Source: Endomicrobium sp. (GTDB taxonomy: Bacteria > Elusimicrobiota > Endomicrobiia > Endomicrobiales > Endomicrobiaceae). Taken from it: a stretch of DNA of 62,318 nt. Each line of letters begins with the position of its first letter. Position 1 is the first letter of the stretch. A program made the position numbers and the translations under genes. This document shows, in pieces, positions 28,194-36,483 of the stretch. The stretch spans positions 1 to 62,318 of the forward strand of contig JAITOB010000005.1 of the NCBI GenBank assembly GCA_031290155.1, read 5' to 3'. The notes below the pieces were generated by a model. It searched no databases. It was not told the DNA's origin and saw only the letters and a list, made by a program, of their open reading frames with translations.

Positions 28194-29161
28194 AAGTATG
28201 GGATATTTTTTATAAAAATATTTTTCAGAACGATTTTATTAGACCTGGAGATAAAATTATTTTAGCGGTATCCGGCGGCATAGATTCTATGTGTATGCTT
28301 CATTTATTTTGGCGCCTTGCGAAAAAAATAAATACTGATCTTTTAGTTGTAAATTTTAATCATAATTTAAGAAAAGACTCTGTAAAAGAAGCAAAGGCTG
28401 TCAAAAATCTGGCAGTTAGGCTTGGGATAGATTATATTCTTGAAGAAATAGACGTAAAAGAATATTCCCAAAAAAATTTAGTTTCAATTGAGACAGCTGG
28501 AAGAATTTTAAGATATTCAATTCTTGAAAAAACCGCAAAGCAAAATAAATGCAATAAAATTGCCACTGCGCATAATGCAAATGATAATGCAGAAACCGTG
28601 CTTATGTGGCTTTTAAGGGGCAGCGGGAATTTTAACGGTATACCAATGATAAGACGATTAAATAAAAATCTTGTTATAATGCGTCCGTTGCTTCCAATTA
28701 AAAGAAGTTTAATAGAAGAATATGTTAAAAATCAGCAGATACCGTTTTGTGTTGATAAATCTAATTTTAAAAATATATACACGAGAAATAAAATACGATT
28801 GTCGCTTATTCCCGTTTGTGAAAACATAAATCCTATGGCTGTTGAACATATTTTTAATTTAAGCCGTATACAAACAAGGGAAGATGCTTATTTGGAAACA
28901 ATTGCATATAAATATTTGAAGCAGTGTGTTAAAATTGTAAAAAATAAAATTTTGCTTGAATTGCCGATGTTTTTACGATATAATGAAACGATAAAATTTA
29001 GAATTCTAAAAAGGATATTGCCAGAAAAAAAAAATAATTCATACATTGACTTAATAATGTATAAAATTTTATCGGCAGATAAATCTATTTATAGACTTTC
29101 TGCCGATTGGATTTTTAAGATAAAATCAGATAAAGCTTTTTTTATAAAAAATAAAATCTAG
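28190..29161 (+). CDS. tilS: tRNA(Ile)-lysidine synthase
   Basis: Attaches lysine to C34 of the AUA-reading tRNA-Ile using ATP. 323 aa: the N-terminal PP-loop ATPase has SGGIDSMCMLHL, with NFNHNLRKDS and ATAHNANDNAETVLMWLLRG following. The protein lacks the extra C-terminal tRNA-binding domain of E. coli TilS (432 aa) and resembles short forms such as that of Aquifex. Its ATG overlaps the mprF stop. In this A/T-rich genome AUA codons are abundant, so the gene should be essential. Confidence 0.93.
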   Translation: MKVWDIFYKNIFQNDFIRPGDKIILAVSGGIDSMCMLHLFWRLAKKINTDLLVVNFNHNLRKDSVKEAKAVKNLAVRLGIDYILEEIDVKEYSQKNLVSIETAGRILRYSILEKTAKQNKCNKIATAHNANDNAETVLMWLLRGSGNFNGIPMIRRLNKNLVIMRPLLPIKRSLIEEYVKNQQIPFCVDKSNFKNIYTRNKIRLSLIPVCENINPMAVEHIFNLSRIQTREDAYLETIAYKYLKQCVKIVKNKILLELPMFLRYNETIKFRILKRILPEKKNNSYIDLIMYKILSADKSIYRLSADWIFKIKSDKAFFIKNKI

Positions 29162-29181
29162 GGATAATTAGAGAGGAATAT

Positions 29182-29679
29182 ATGATGAACGTTCTTTTTT
29201 CTGAAGATTTGATAAAAAACGCGTTTCTGAGGTTGCATCTAAAGTATCAGAAGATTTTAAAGATAAAGAAATTTTGATTATTGCGGTTTAAACGGCAGTT
29301 TTATTTTTTGTGCCGATCTTGTACGCAACCTTAATTTAAAACTTGCAATAGATTTTATATCGTTAAGTTCTTATTCGGGCGCTCAGTCAAAGGGAAAAGT
29401 AAGAATAATTTCAGAATTTAAAGAGGATATAGCCGGGAAAGATGTGCTTATAGTTGAAGATATTGTAAACACAGGCATAACTTTGGATTTTTAATTAAAG
29501 AAATTGCGGCAAAAACCCCCAAGTAGCATTAAAACTTGTGTTTTGCTTGATAAAAATGCGCACGTACGAAGGAAGTTCCTGTTGAATACAGTTGTTTTGA
29601 GATTGGAAATGATTTTATTGCAGGATACGGTTTGGATTATAACGGATTTTTCAGAGGATTGCCTTATATAGAAAATTAA
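29182..29679 (+). pseudogene. hpt: Hypoxanthine phosphoribosyltransferase, decayed
   Basis: Purine salvage enzyme remnant between tilS and ftsH, its common genomic position. A good ribosome site (GAGAGGAA) precedes ATG 29182. Several frames must be stitched: EVASKVSEDFKDKEILIIA, ADLVRNLNLKLAIDFISLSS, then the PRPP-binding VLIVEDIVNTG at about 29450-29475, and ECGYGLDYNGFFRGLPYI-like residues before the stop at 29677-29679. At least three frameshifts (near 29215, 29290, 29490) abolish the protein. No part is long enough to work alone. De novo purF is intact. Confidence 0.85.
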
Positions 29680-29693
29680 AAGGAGTTTGTTAA

Positions 29694-31604
29694 ATGAAGA
29701 AGAGAAATCCATGGTTTATATTTTTCTGGGTAGCTTTATTTGTTATTATATTTATGCTTATGAATTCTGCCAGACAAACAGGCCATGAAGTAGAACTGGA
29801 ATACTCTCAATTCAAACAATATATTAGAGCAGGAAGCGTATCAAAAGTTTTAGTTGCTCCGGAACTTATTAAAGGCCAGTTTGTGGATAGAGACGGTGTT
29901 TTGAAAAACTTTAAAACTGTTCCTATGAAAGATCCAAATCTTATAAAAGATATGGAAGACAATAAAGTGCTTGAATTTACAGCTACGGGAAGAAACGACT
30001 GGATTGGCCCGATATTGTTAAACTGGGGGCCAATGATACTTTTAATTTTATTCTGGCTTTGGATAATGCGCGGCATGTATTCAGGAAGCAAACAGGCTAT
30101 GTCTTTTGGAAAAACGAAAGCAAGAGTTGCCGGGAACGACATTACTAAAATTACTTTTAAAGATGTTGCGGGCTGCGATGAGGCTAAAGAAGAACTTCAA
30201 GAAATAATAGAGTTTTTAAAAGATCCGGTAAGATTTCAGAAGCTTGGAGGAAAAATTCCAAAAGGCGTATTGCTTTTCGGAGCTCCTGGTACGGGGAAAA
30301 CGTTGCTTGCAAAAGCTGTTTCGGGTGAAGCAGGCGTCCCGTTTTTTTCTGCGAGCGGTTCTGAGTTTGTAGAGATGTTTGTCGGTGTTGGAGCTTCTAG
30401 AGTCAGAGATTTATTTGCCCGGGGCAGAAAATCATCGCCGTGTTTATTATTTATAGACGAAATAGACGCCGTAGGCAGACGCAGATTTGCCGGAATCGGT
30501 GGCGGTCACGACGAGAGAGAACAGACATTGAACCAGCTTCTTGTAGAAATGGACGGTTTTGAGACTAAAGAAGGCGTTATTTTAATTGCCGCTACAAACA
30601 GGCCGGATGTTTTAGATCCAGCGCTTTTAAGACCAGGAAGATTTGACAGACATATTATAGTTCCAAGCCCCGGTCTTAAGGACAGAGAGGAAATACTTGG
30701 TGTTCATTCAAAAAAGATAAAACTTGACGCTGATATAAATTTAAACGTTATCGCAAGAAGAACTACCGGATTTGTTGGTGCTGATCTTGCGAATGTTGTA
30801 AATGAAGCGGCTTTGCTTGCCGCAAGAAATGCTCAGAAAACTGTAAATATGAAAAATATGGAAGAAGCGATAGACAGGATTATTGCAGGTCCACAGAGAA
30901 AGTCGCATTTAATGTCTGAAAAAGAAAGGAAAATTATTGCTTATCATGAAGCAGGGCATACTCTTGTTGCAAAATTTTTGCCTACGGCAGATCCTGTTCA
31001 TAAAGTTTCCATTATGCCCAGAGGGTCTGCTTTAGGATATACGTTACAGCTGCCCGAGGAAGACAAGTACTTAACTTCAAAATCGGAGCTTTTAGACAAA
31101 CTTGCGGTATTATTTGGCGGGCGTATTGCTGAAGAACTTGTTTTTTCTGAAATTACTACAGGCGCTCAGAATGATATATCCAGAGCTACGGAAATAGCTA
31201 TGAGAATGGTTACCGAATTCGGTATGAGTGATAAAATAGGACCTCTAGCTCTGCAGAGACCAAATGAAGAGGTATTTTTGGGAAGAGATATTTCAAGAGA
31301 AGTCAGACATTCAGGGAAAACATCCGAGGTCATAGATGAAGAAGTAAAAAGCATTATAGATACTGCAAGAAATAAAGCTTCTAAAATTATTAAAGATAAT
31401 ATGGAAATTTTAAATAAAATCGTAGATTGTCTTTTAGAAAAAGAAAGTTTAGACGGTGAAGATATAGATAATATAATAAAAGATAAAGAACGGGAATCTT
31501 TATGTAAAAATGACTCTATAAAGGTTGAAGATAAAAAAGAAAATTCTGTTGAAAAGACAATTGTGAAAGGACAAATTTTGCAAAATGAAAACATCTTCTT
31601 TTGA
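29694..31604 (+). CDS. ftsH: ATP-dependent zinc metalloprotease FtsH
   Basis: Membrane-anchored AAA+ protease for damaged and regulated membrane proteins. 636 aa. Two N-terminal helices (about 6-22 and 108-124) flank a periplasmic loop. The AAA domain has Walker [20 protein letters not shown], Walker [16 protein letters not shown] and the second region of homology [20 protein letters not shown]. The protease site is HEAGH in [20 protein letters not shown] precedes the ATG. Its 3' end overlaps the folE start by 20 bases. The acidic tail after residue 600 is lineage-specific. Confidence 0.97.
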   Translation: MKKRNPWFIFFWVALFVIIFMLMNSARQTGHEVELEYSQFKQYIRAGSVSKVLVAPELIKGQFVDRDGVLKNFKTVPMKDPNLIKDMEDNKVLEFTATGRNDWIGPILLNWGPMILLILFWLWIMRGMYSGSKQAMSFGKTKARVAGNDITKITFKDVAGCDEAKEELQEIIEFLKDPVRFQKLGGKIPKGVLLFGAPGTGKTLLAKAVSGEAGVPFFSASGSEFVEMFVGVGASRVRDLFARGRKSSPCLLFIDEIDAVGRRRFAGIGGGHDEREQTLNQLLVEMDGFETKEGVILIAATNRPDVLDPALLRPGRFDRHIIVPSPGLKDREEILGVHSKKIKLDADINLNVIARRTTGFVGADLANVVNEAALLAARNAQKTVNMKNMEEAIDRIIAGPQRKSHLMSEKERKIIAYHEAGHTLVAKFLPTADPVHKVSIMPRGSALGYTLQLPEEDKYLTSKSELLDKLAVLFGGRIAEELVFSEITTGAQNDISRATEIAMRMVTEFGMSDKIGPLALQRPNEEVFLGRDISREVRHSGKTSEVIDEEVKSIIDTARNKASKIIKDNMEILNKIVDCLLEKESLDGEDIDNIIKDKERESLCKNDSIKVEDKKENSVEKTIVKGQILQNENIFF

Positions 31605-32160
31605 TGAAAAAAAAGTGCAAAAAGCTATAAAACTTTTGCTTAAATCTTTTGGCGAAGATTTGAAAAGGGAAGGTCTTAGACGCACGCCTGAAAGAGTTGC
31701 AGAGTTTTATAAAGAAATATTCTCCGAGAATACTATAGATCCTTTAAAATTTATTCCTGTGCATTATGCTACAGAAGATCACGAAGAGATAATTTTAATT
31801 AAAGATATTTCGTTTTACTCTCTATGTGAACATCATTTACTGCCTTTTTTTGGTAAAGCGCATATAGCATATATCCCTAAAAAGGATGGAATAATGGGGG
31901 TATCAAAACTTATAAGACTTGTTGAAATTTTTGCAAATAGACTGCAACTTCAGGAAAAACTTACAAAACAGGTTGCAGATGCTGTAATGCTATCAATAAA
32001 ACCTCGGGGAATTATGGTAGTTATTGAAGCAGAACATTTATGCGTTACCATGAGAGGAGTTAAAAAGCCTGGATCAAAGATGGTCACTTCTGCAATGCGC
32101 GGCATATTTTTAAAAGATGTAAGGACACGTTCTGAAGCAATGTCTTTGTTAAGAGAATAA
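31585..32160 (+). CDS. folE: GTP cyclohydrolase I
   Basis: First step of folate (pterin) synthesis, converting GTP to dihydroneopterin triphosphate. 191 aa. The zinc/active-site signature SLCEHHLLPFFGKAHIAYIP (about residues 72-91) and the C-terminal CVTMRGVKKPGSKMVTSAMRG are complete. It starts inside the ftsH 3' end; AAAGGA at 31566-31571 is 13 bases from the ATG, on the long side. folP follows 156 bases downstream. Confidence 0.96.
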   Translation: MKTSSFDEKKVQKAIKLLLKSFGEDLKREGLRRTPERVAEFYKEIFSENTIDPLKFIPVHYATEDHEEIILIKDISFYSLCEHHLLPFFGKAHIAYIPKKDGIMGVSKLIRLVEIFANRLQLQEKLTKQVADAVMLSIKPRGIMVVIEAEHLCVTMRGVKKPGSKMVTSAMRGIFLKDVRTRSEAMSLLRE

Positions 32161-32316
32161 GCCTGTCATTAAACCGAAAGTATCAGTCGGGAAGTCTAAT
32201 TTTAAAATGAATTATGTTTGCATGTTGACAGATTTTTGTATGGTGGTGATTACAAATAATATTTTTGTCATCGTTGATTTTAGGTATTGACTGGTAGGTT
32301 TATATGGAAAAAGTAA

Positions 32317-33483
32317 ATGCTAATAAGAAAAGTAAATATCAATGATTTTAATGATGCTTTAAAACTTGTAAAGAATACTGGATGTTACGATACTGTTCAA
32401 AAGTTTATTGCCAAAAAAGGTATTTTCAGCCCTATAATTATAGAAAATATAGACAATAGGGCGGCAAATATTTTAAAACAGGAAGCTATTTCTGTAGGAG
32501 CAAATACGGCGGTAAACGAAAATGTTAGTAAGTTTAAAAAAGGCAGTTCTGATACAATTTTATTCGCCACTTTAGCTCAAATTGAGAAATTAACCAACAA
32601 ACTTTATTTACAGCCGTTTGGCTTAAAAGAAATTGCTTTAAAATTTAAAGATATTCTAACTAGGGAAAAAGTCTTTAAATGCAGAGGAAAATTTATTGAT
32701 ATATCGACTCCGGTTGTTATGGGTATTGTGAATATGGATCCAGGTTCTTTTTCCGGAGACGGACTTAGAGATGCTGATAAAGCGCTGGAACAAGCGGTTG
32801 AATTTGAAAAACTTGGCGCCGGAATAATAGATATAGGCGCAGAATCTTCAAGACCCGGAGTAAAATTTGTAGATGCAAGAACAGAAATAAGCAGATTACT
32901 TCCTGCTCTAAAAAAAATAAGAAAAAATATCAAGATTCCAATTTCTGTAGACACTTATAAATATGAAACAGCAAAAATAGCTCTTTATGAAGGCGCAGAT
33001 ATTGTTAATGATATTTTTGCTTTAAGAAGGGGTAAAGAGAAATTAGCAAAGCTTATTGCGGATACAAAAGCAGGTTTAATACTTATGCATATGAAAGGAA
33101 TACCTAAAAATATGCAGATAAATCCTGAATATAAAAACTGTACGTCAGAGATATATGAATTCCTTGCCGAACGAAAAGAATATGCTGAAAGTTTTGGCAT
33201 AGAAGAGCAGAATATTGCGGTTGATCCTGGTCCCGGTTTTGGAAAAACCGTACAACACAATGTTGAATTAATAAAAAATATTAATATTTTTTCAACGCTA
33301 GGCGCAGTTGTAGGCGCTGTATCAAGAAAAAAATTTGTGAGAACTCTTGCAGGTGAAGATAAATCAGCTTTTATTGTTGCAAATTTTCTTACAGCATTTT
33401 GTGGAGCTGACATTCTAAGAGTACATGATGTAAAAGAAACGGTAAACGTTTTAAAAATAATTGAGATTTTTCGGAGAGTGTAA
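32317..33483 (+). CDS. folP: Dihydropteroate synthase with N-terminal extension
   Basis: Condenses pterin pyrophosphate with p-aminobenzoate in folate synthesis. 388 aa, about 110-120 longer than classic FolP (about 280): residues 1-125 form an extra N-terminal region of uncertain function, then the TIM barrel. Pterin-site motifs are visible: VMGIVNMDPGSFSGDG (classically NVTPDSFSDGG), DIGAESSRPG, SVDTYK, IVNDIFALR, LMHMKG and DPGPGFGKT. The NVTPDSFS loop, the site of sulfonamide contacts, is NMDPGSFS here, a notable change. Long DHPS versions are known in some archaea and deep-branching bacteria. Confidence 0.9.
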   Translation: MLIRKVNINDFNDALKLVKNTGCYDTVQKFIAKKGIFSPIIIENIDNRAANILKQEAISVGANTAVNENVSKFKKGSSDTILFATLAQIEKLTNKLYLQPFGLKEIALKFKDILTREKVFKCRGKFIDISTPVVMGIVNMDPGSFSGDGLRDADKALEQAVEFEKLGAGIIDIGAESSRPGVKFVDARTEISRLLPALKKIRKNIKIPISVDTYKYETAKIALYEGADIVNDIFALRRGKEKLAKLIADTKAGLILMHMKGIPKNMQINPEYKNCTSEIYEFLAERKEYAESFGIEEQNIAVDPGPGFGKTVQHNVELIKNINIFSTLGAVVGAVSRKKFVRTLAGEDKSAFIVANFLTAFCGADILRVHDVKETVNVLKIIEIFRRV

Positions 33484-33484
33484 A

Positions 33485-34252
33485 TTGGGAACTTTGTTAA
33501 ATATTTACAATAAATACCTAATCAACGTTCTTGATATCTTTATACTTGCAGCAATATTTTACAGAGTTATTCTTATTATAAAGGGAACAAGAGCAATACA
33601 AATTATGGTTGGCATATTATTTATTTTAAGTTTTACATTACTTGTAAAAAATGTTTTACATCTTAGGGCGTTGTCATGGCTTTTAGAAAAGTTTTGGCTT
33701 GCTGCATTTATTATCTTTGCCATTATATTTCAAATTGAAATACGAAACGTTCTTGCTCAACTTGGCGGCCGGATTTGGGGGTTGAAAGCAAAAGTAAAAG
33801 ACTCTTATATAACGGAAATTATTGATGCAGTTAAAGATATTAGCGCCTCTATGGCAGGCGGGCTCATAGCCATTGAAAATGAAATAGGTTTAAAGAATTT
33901 TACTGAAACAGGGATATCTTTGAATGCAAATATTTCAAAAGAATTATTGCTTTCAATTTTTAAGAATAAATCTGCGCCGCTGCACGATGGAGCGGTGATA
34001 ATATTTAATGATAAAATTTCAGCTGCAGGGTGTTTGCTTCCTTTAAGTCATGATACCGATGTAAAAATATTTGGCACAAGACACAGAGCGGCTCTTGGTT
34101 TAAGTGAAGCGACTGATGCGGTTATAATTGTTGTTTCAGAAGAAACAGGACAGATATCTGTTGCTTATAAAGGCAGATTATATGAGAATATACCGTACGG
34201 ACAACTTAAAGAAATAATTAATACAAACGGCGAGGCTTTAAACTCAAAATGA
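33485..34252 (+). CDS. cdaA: Diadenylate cyclase, CdaA type (c-di-AMP synthase)
   Basis: Makes the second messenger c-di-AMP from two ATP. Three N-terminal membrane helices (to about residue 90) anchor the DAC domain. The DAC signature has KSAPLHDGAVII (DGA motif) and GTRHRAALGLSEATDA (RHR motif), then VVSEETGQISVA. Start chosen at TTG 33485: GGAGAG at 33473-33478 is spaced six bases, while upstream ATG 33461 lies inside folP and adds eight odd residues. The next frames are a tiny CdaR-like remnant and glmM, the conserved cdaA-cdaR-glmM order that ties c-di-AMP to cell-wall precursor synthesis. Confidence 0.93.
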   Translation: MGTLLNIYNKYLINVLDIFILAAIFYRVILIIKGTRAIQIMVGILFILSFTLLVKNVLHLRALSWLLEKFWLAAFIIFAIIFQIEIRNVLAQLGGRIWGLKAKVKDSYITEIIDAVKDISASMAGGLIAIENEIGLKNFTETGISLNANISKELLLSIFKNKSAPLHDGAVIIFNDKISAAGCLLPLSHDTDVKIFGTRHRAALGLSEATDAVIIVVSEETGQISVAYKGRLYENIPYGQLKEIINTNGEALNSK

Positions 34253-34329
34253 AAAAGAACTGGCAGTTTAAACTAATTGCTTTAGCACTCGCTCTTTTTG
34301 TCTGGCTGTATGCGGTAAATATAAAATGA
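34249..34329 (+). CDS. 26-residue YbbR/CdaR-like micro-ORF (N-terminal anchor only)
   Basis: In the place where cdaR (ybbR) sits in many bacteria there is only ATG-26 codons-TGA. The peptide starts MKKNWQFKLIALALALF and continues WLYAVNIK, a single membrane helix matching the N-terminal anchor of YbbR-domain proteins, normally followed by several 80-residue YbbR repeats. Both junctions remain perfect: ATGA with the cdaA stop (34249-34252) and ATGA with the glmM start (34326-34329). Either a clean in-frame deletion left a translation-coupling stub, or the membrane peptide itself still acts on CdaA. Family assignment rests on position and the short anchor; a database search would be needed for certainty. 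Confidence 0.6.
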   Translation: MKKNWQFKLIALALALFVWLYAVNIK

Positions 34330-35669
34330 AACTATTTGGAACTGACGGAATAAGAGGAGATTCGTCAAGATTTCCGTTTGACAATGCGACTCTTGAGATT
34401 ATTGGCAAATCAATAGCTGAAACTTTAAAAACTGAAAAAAATATTCTTATTATTCGCGATACGAGAGGATCTGGAATAAGAATACAAAAAGAATTGGCAA
34501 AAGGAATTTTAAATGCCGGGTTGACACCTGTTTTTGGCGGTGTTATGCCTACATCTGCTGCTTCTTTCATCATGCAACGCGGTAAATATTCTGCCGCCAT
34601 AGTAATATCAGCCAGCCATAATCCGTATATGGATAATGGGATAAAAATTTTCAATTCAAGGGGATTTAAGCTTAAAGACAATGTAGAGTTAAAAATTGAA
34701 AAGAAGATAAAAAAATATCTTAACTTAAATGCAACTGTGCTAAATAAAGATATAAAAATAAAAGAATATCCGCAATTTTTAAAATTTTATGAACGATTCA
34801 TTGTAGAAAAATTTACAGGGATTTCTCTTAAAGGTAAAACAATAGTTATAGACTGCGCTAACGGTTCTTCTTATAAATGCGCTCCTTATGTTTTAAAAAA
34901 GCTTGGAGCTAAAATTATTGTGCTAAACAACAAGCCGGATGGTAAAAATATAAATTTAAATTGCGGCGCGTTACATCCTGAGTATGCCGCAAAAATAGTA
35001 AAGGAACGCAAAGCATTCTGCGGTTTTGCTTTTGACGGTGATGCCGACAGGTTAATATGTATTGATGAAAATGGCGTTATTAAAGACGGCGATTATTTTC
35101 TTGCTTCAATGGCTGTCTGGCTGAAAAACAAAAAGAAACTTAAAAATGATACTTTAGTTACAACGGTTATGGCTAATATGGGACTTTTAGAGACGATGAA
35201 AAAGGAACATATAAAAACAGTGTCTGCAAAAGTAGGTGATAGATATGTTATTGAGAATATGAAAAGATATAAAGCATCATTTGGCGGGGAACAGTCCGGA
35301 CATTTTATCTTTAAGGATATTTTGACTACAGGCGACGGACTTTTAAGTTCAATTATGCTTCTTGCGGCGTTAAACGATAGAAATAAAACTATGTCGGAAT
35401 TTATGAATATAATTGAAAAATTCCCACAAGTACTTGTAAATAAAAAAGTTAAAGAAAAAGTTCCTATTAAAAAACTTTTAAATTCTTATAAGCTTATTAA
35501 AGATCATGGGAAAGTACTTGGCGTAAACGGACGTATACTTGTAAGGTATTCAGGTACAGAAAACTTTGTTAGAATTATGGTTGAAGGCAAAGATATTAAA
35601 ACAATCGAAACAATATCCGAGAATGTATTAACTAGTATTGAAAATGAAATTGCAAGTTATAATAAATAA
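34326..35669 (+). CDS. glmM: Phosphoglucosamine mutase
   Basis: Interconverts glucosamine-6-P and glucosamine-1-P for peptidoglycan and LPS precursors. 447 aa. N-terminal KLFGTDGIRGDSSRFPF, phosphoserine loop VISASHNPYMDNGIK (about residue 98), metal-binding FAFDGDADR (about residue 237), sugar-binding GGEQSGHFIF and phosphate-binding RYSGTENFVRIMVEG. Overlaps the CdaR-like stub by ATGA. With glmS two genes on, both early steps of UDP-GlcNAc synthesis lie together. In Gram-positives GlmM also binds and inhibits CdaA. Confidence 0.97.
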   Translation: MKLFGTDGIRGDSSRFPFDNATLEIIGKSIAETLKTEKNILIIRDTRGSGIRIQKELAKGILNAGLTPVFGGVMPTSAASFIMQRGKYSAAIVISASHNPYMDNGIKIFNSRGFKLKDNVELKIEKKIKKYLNLNATVLNKDIKIKEYPQFLKFYERFIVEKFTGISLKGKTIVIDCANGSSYKCAPYVLKKLGAKIIVLNNKPDGKNINLNCGALHPEYAAKIVKERKAFCGFAFDGDADRLICIDENGVIKDGDYFLASMAVWLKNKKKLKNDTLVTTVMANMGLLETMKKEHIKTVSAKVGDRYVIENMKRYKASFGGEQSGHFIFKDILTTGDGLLSSIMLLAALNDRNKTMSEFMNIIEKFPQVLVNKKVKEKVPIKKLLNSYKLIKDHGKVLGVNGRILVRYSGTENFVRIMVEGKDIKTIETISENVLTSIENEIASYNK

Positions 35670-35734
35670 CCTTGTTGTTCTCTTTTTTATATTTTCTTAG
35701 CAGCAGCTATAAATATTAACTTTTGGAGGAGACA

Positions 35735-36463
35735 ATGATAAAGCTTGGCGTAAATATTGATCATGTAGCAACAATAAGACAGGCAAGACGAGAAGGGTTT
35801 CCTTCGATAGTTGAAGCTGCGGCAATGTGCGAAAAGGCCGGAGCAGACAGTATAACAGTACATTTAAGAGAAGACAGGAGACATACCCAAGATAAAGACG
35901 TTTACAGTTTAAGAGAGTCGCTTAGAACTAAACTGAATCTTGAAATGGCTGCGAGTGAAGAGATATTTGGAGTGGCTTTAGATGTAAAACCGGATTTTGT
36001 GTGTATTGTTCCTGAAAAAAGAGAAGAATTAACAACTGAAGGAGGCCTTGACGTCAAAAACCAGAAAAATAAACTTGCAGATATTGTCGATAGATTAAAA
36101 AGCGCCGGGATTGTTGTAAGTATGTTTATTGATACAGATATAGAGCAAATATCGGCTTGTATTGATATAAAAGCCGATGCAGTGGAATTGCATACAGGGA
36201 AATATGCAAAGTTTTTTAAAGATAATGGAGCAAATTCTTCTGAGTTTAAAGAAGAAGTGGATAGAATTTTCAGGACGTCATGTGCAGCGGTAAAAAACGG
36301 ACTTATATTAAACGCAGGACACGGATTGGATTATGAAAACATAGAACAAATCTGTAAAGTTCCGTTTATGAATGAGTTTAATATAGGTTTTTCAATAATA
36401 GCAAAAGCAGTATTTATCGGTCTTGAGGCGGCGGTCAAAGATATGAAAAAGCTTATTAATTAA
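35735..36463 (+). CDS. pdxJ: Pyridoxine 5'-phosphate synthase
   Basis: Closes the pyridoxine ring from 3-amino-1-hydroxyacetone phosphate and DXP in the PdxA/PdxJ route to PLP. 242 aa TIM barrel. KLGVNIDHVATIRQARR at the start, then GADSITVHLREDRRH and the C-terminal LNAGHGLDYEN. The upstream TTG 35723 is in frame but lies within the GGAGGAG ribosome site; ATG 35735 is the right start. Sits between glmM and glmS, 20 bases before the latter. Confidence 0.96.
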   Translation: MIKLGVNIDHVATIRQARREGFPSIVEAAAMCEKAGADSITVHLREDRRHTQDKDVYSLRESLRTKLNLEMAASEEIFGVALDVKPDFVCIVPEKREELTTEGGLDVKNQKNKLADIVDRLKSAGIVVSMFIDTDIEQISACIDIKADAVELHTGKYAKFFKDNGANSSEFKEEVDRIFRTSCAAVKNGLILNAGHGLDYENIEQICKVPFMNEFNIGFSIIAKAVFIGLEAAVKDMKKLIN

Positions 36464-36483
36464 TTTGTAGCAAGGATTAAAAA

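Noticed and set aside
34249-34329. Treating the 26-codon frame as random spacer
   Set aside because: Exact ATGA overlaps at both ends, the membrane helix and the conserved gene order argue against chance, so it is reported as a finding instead.
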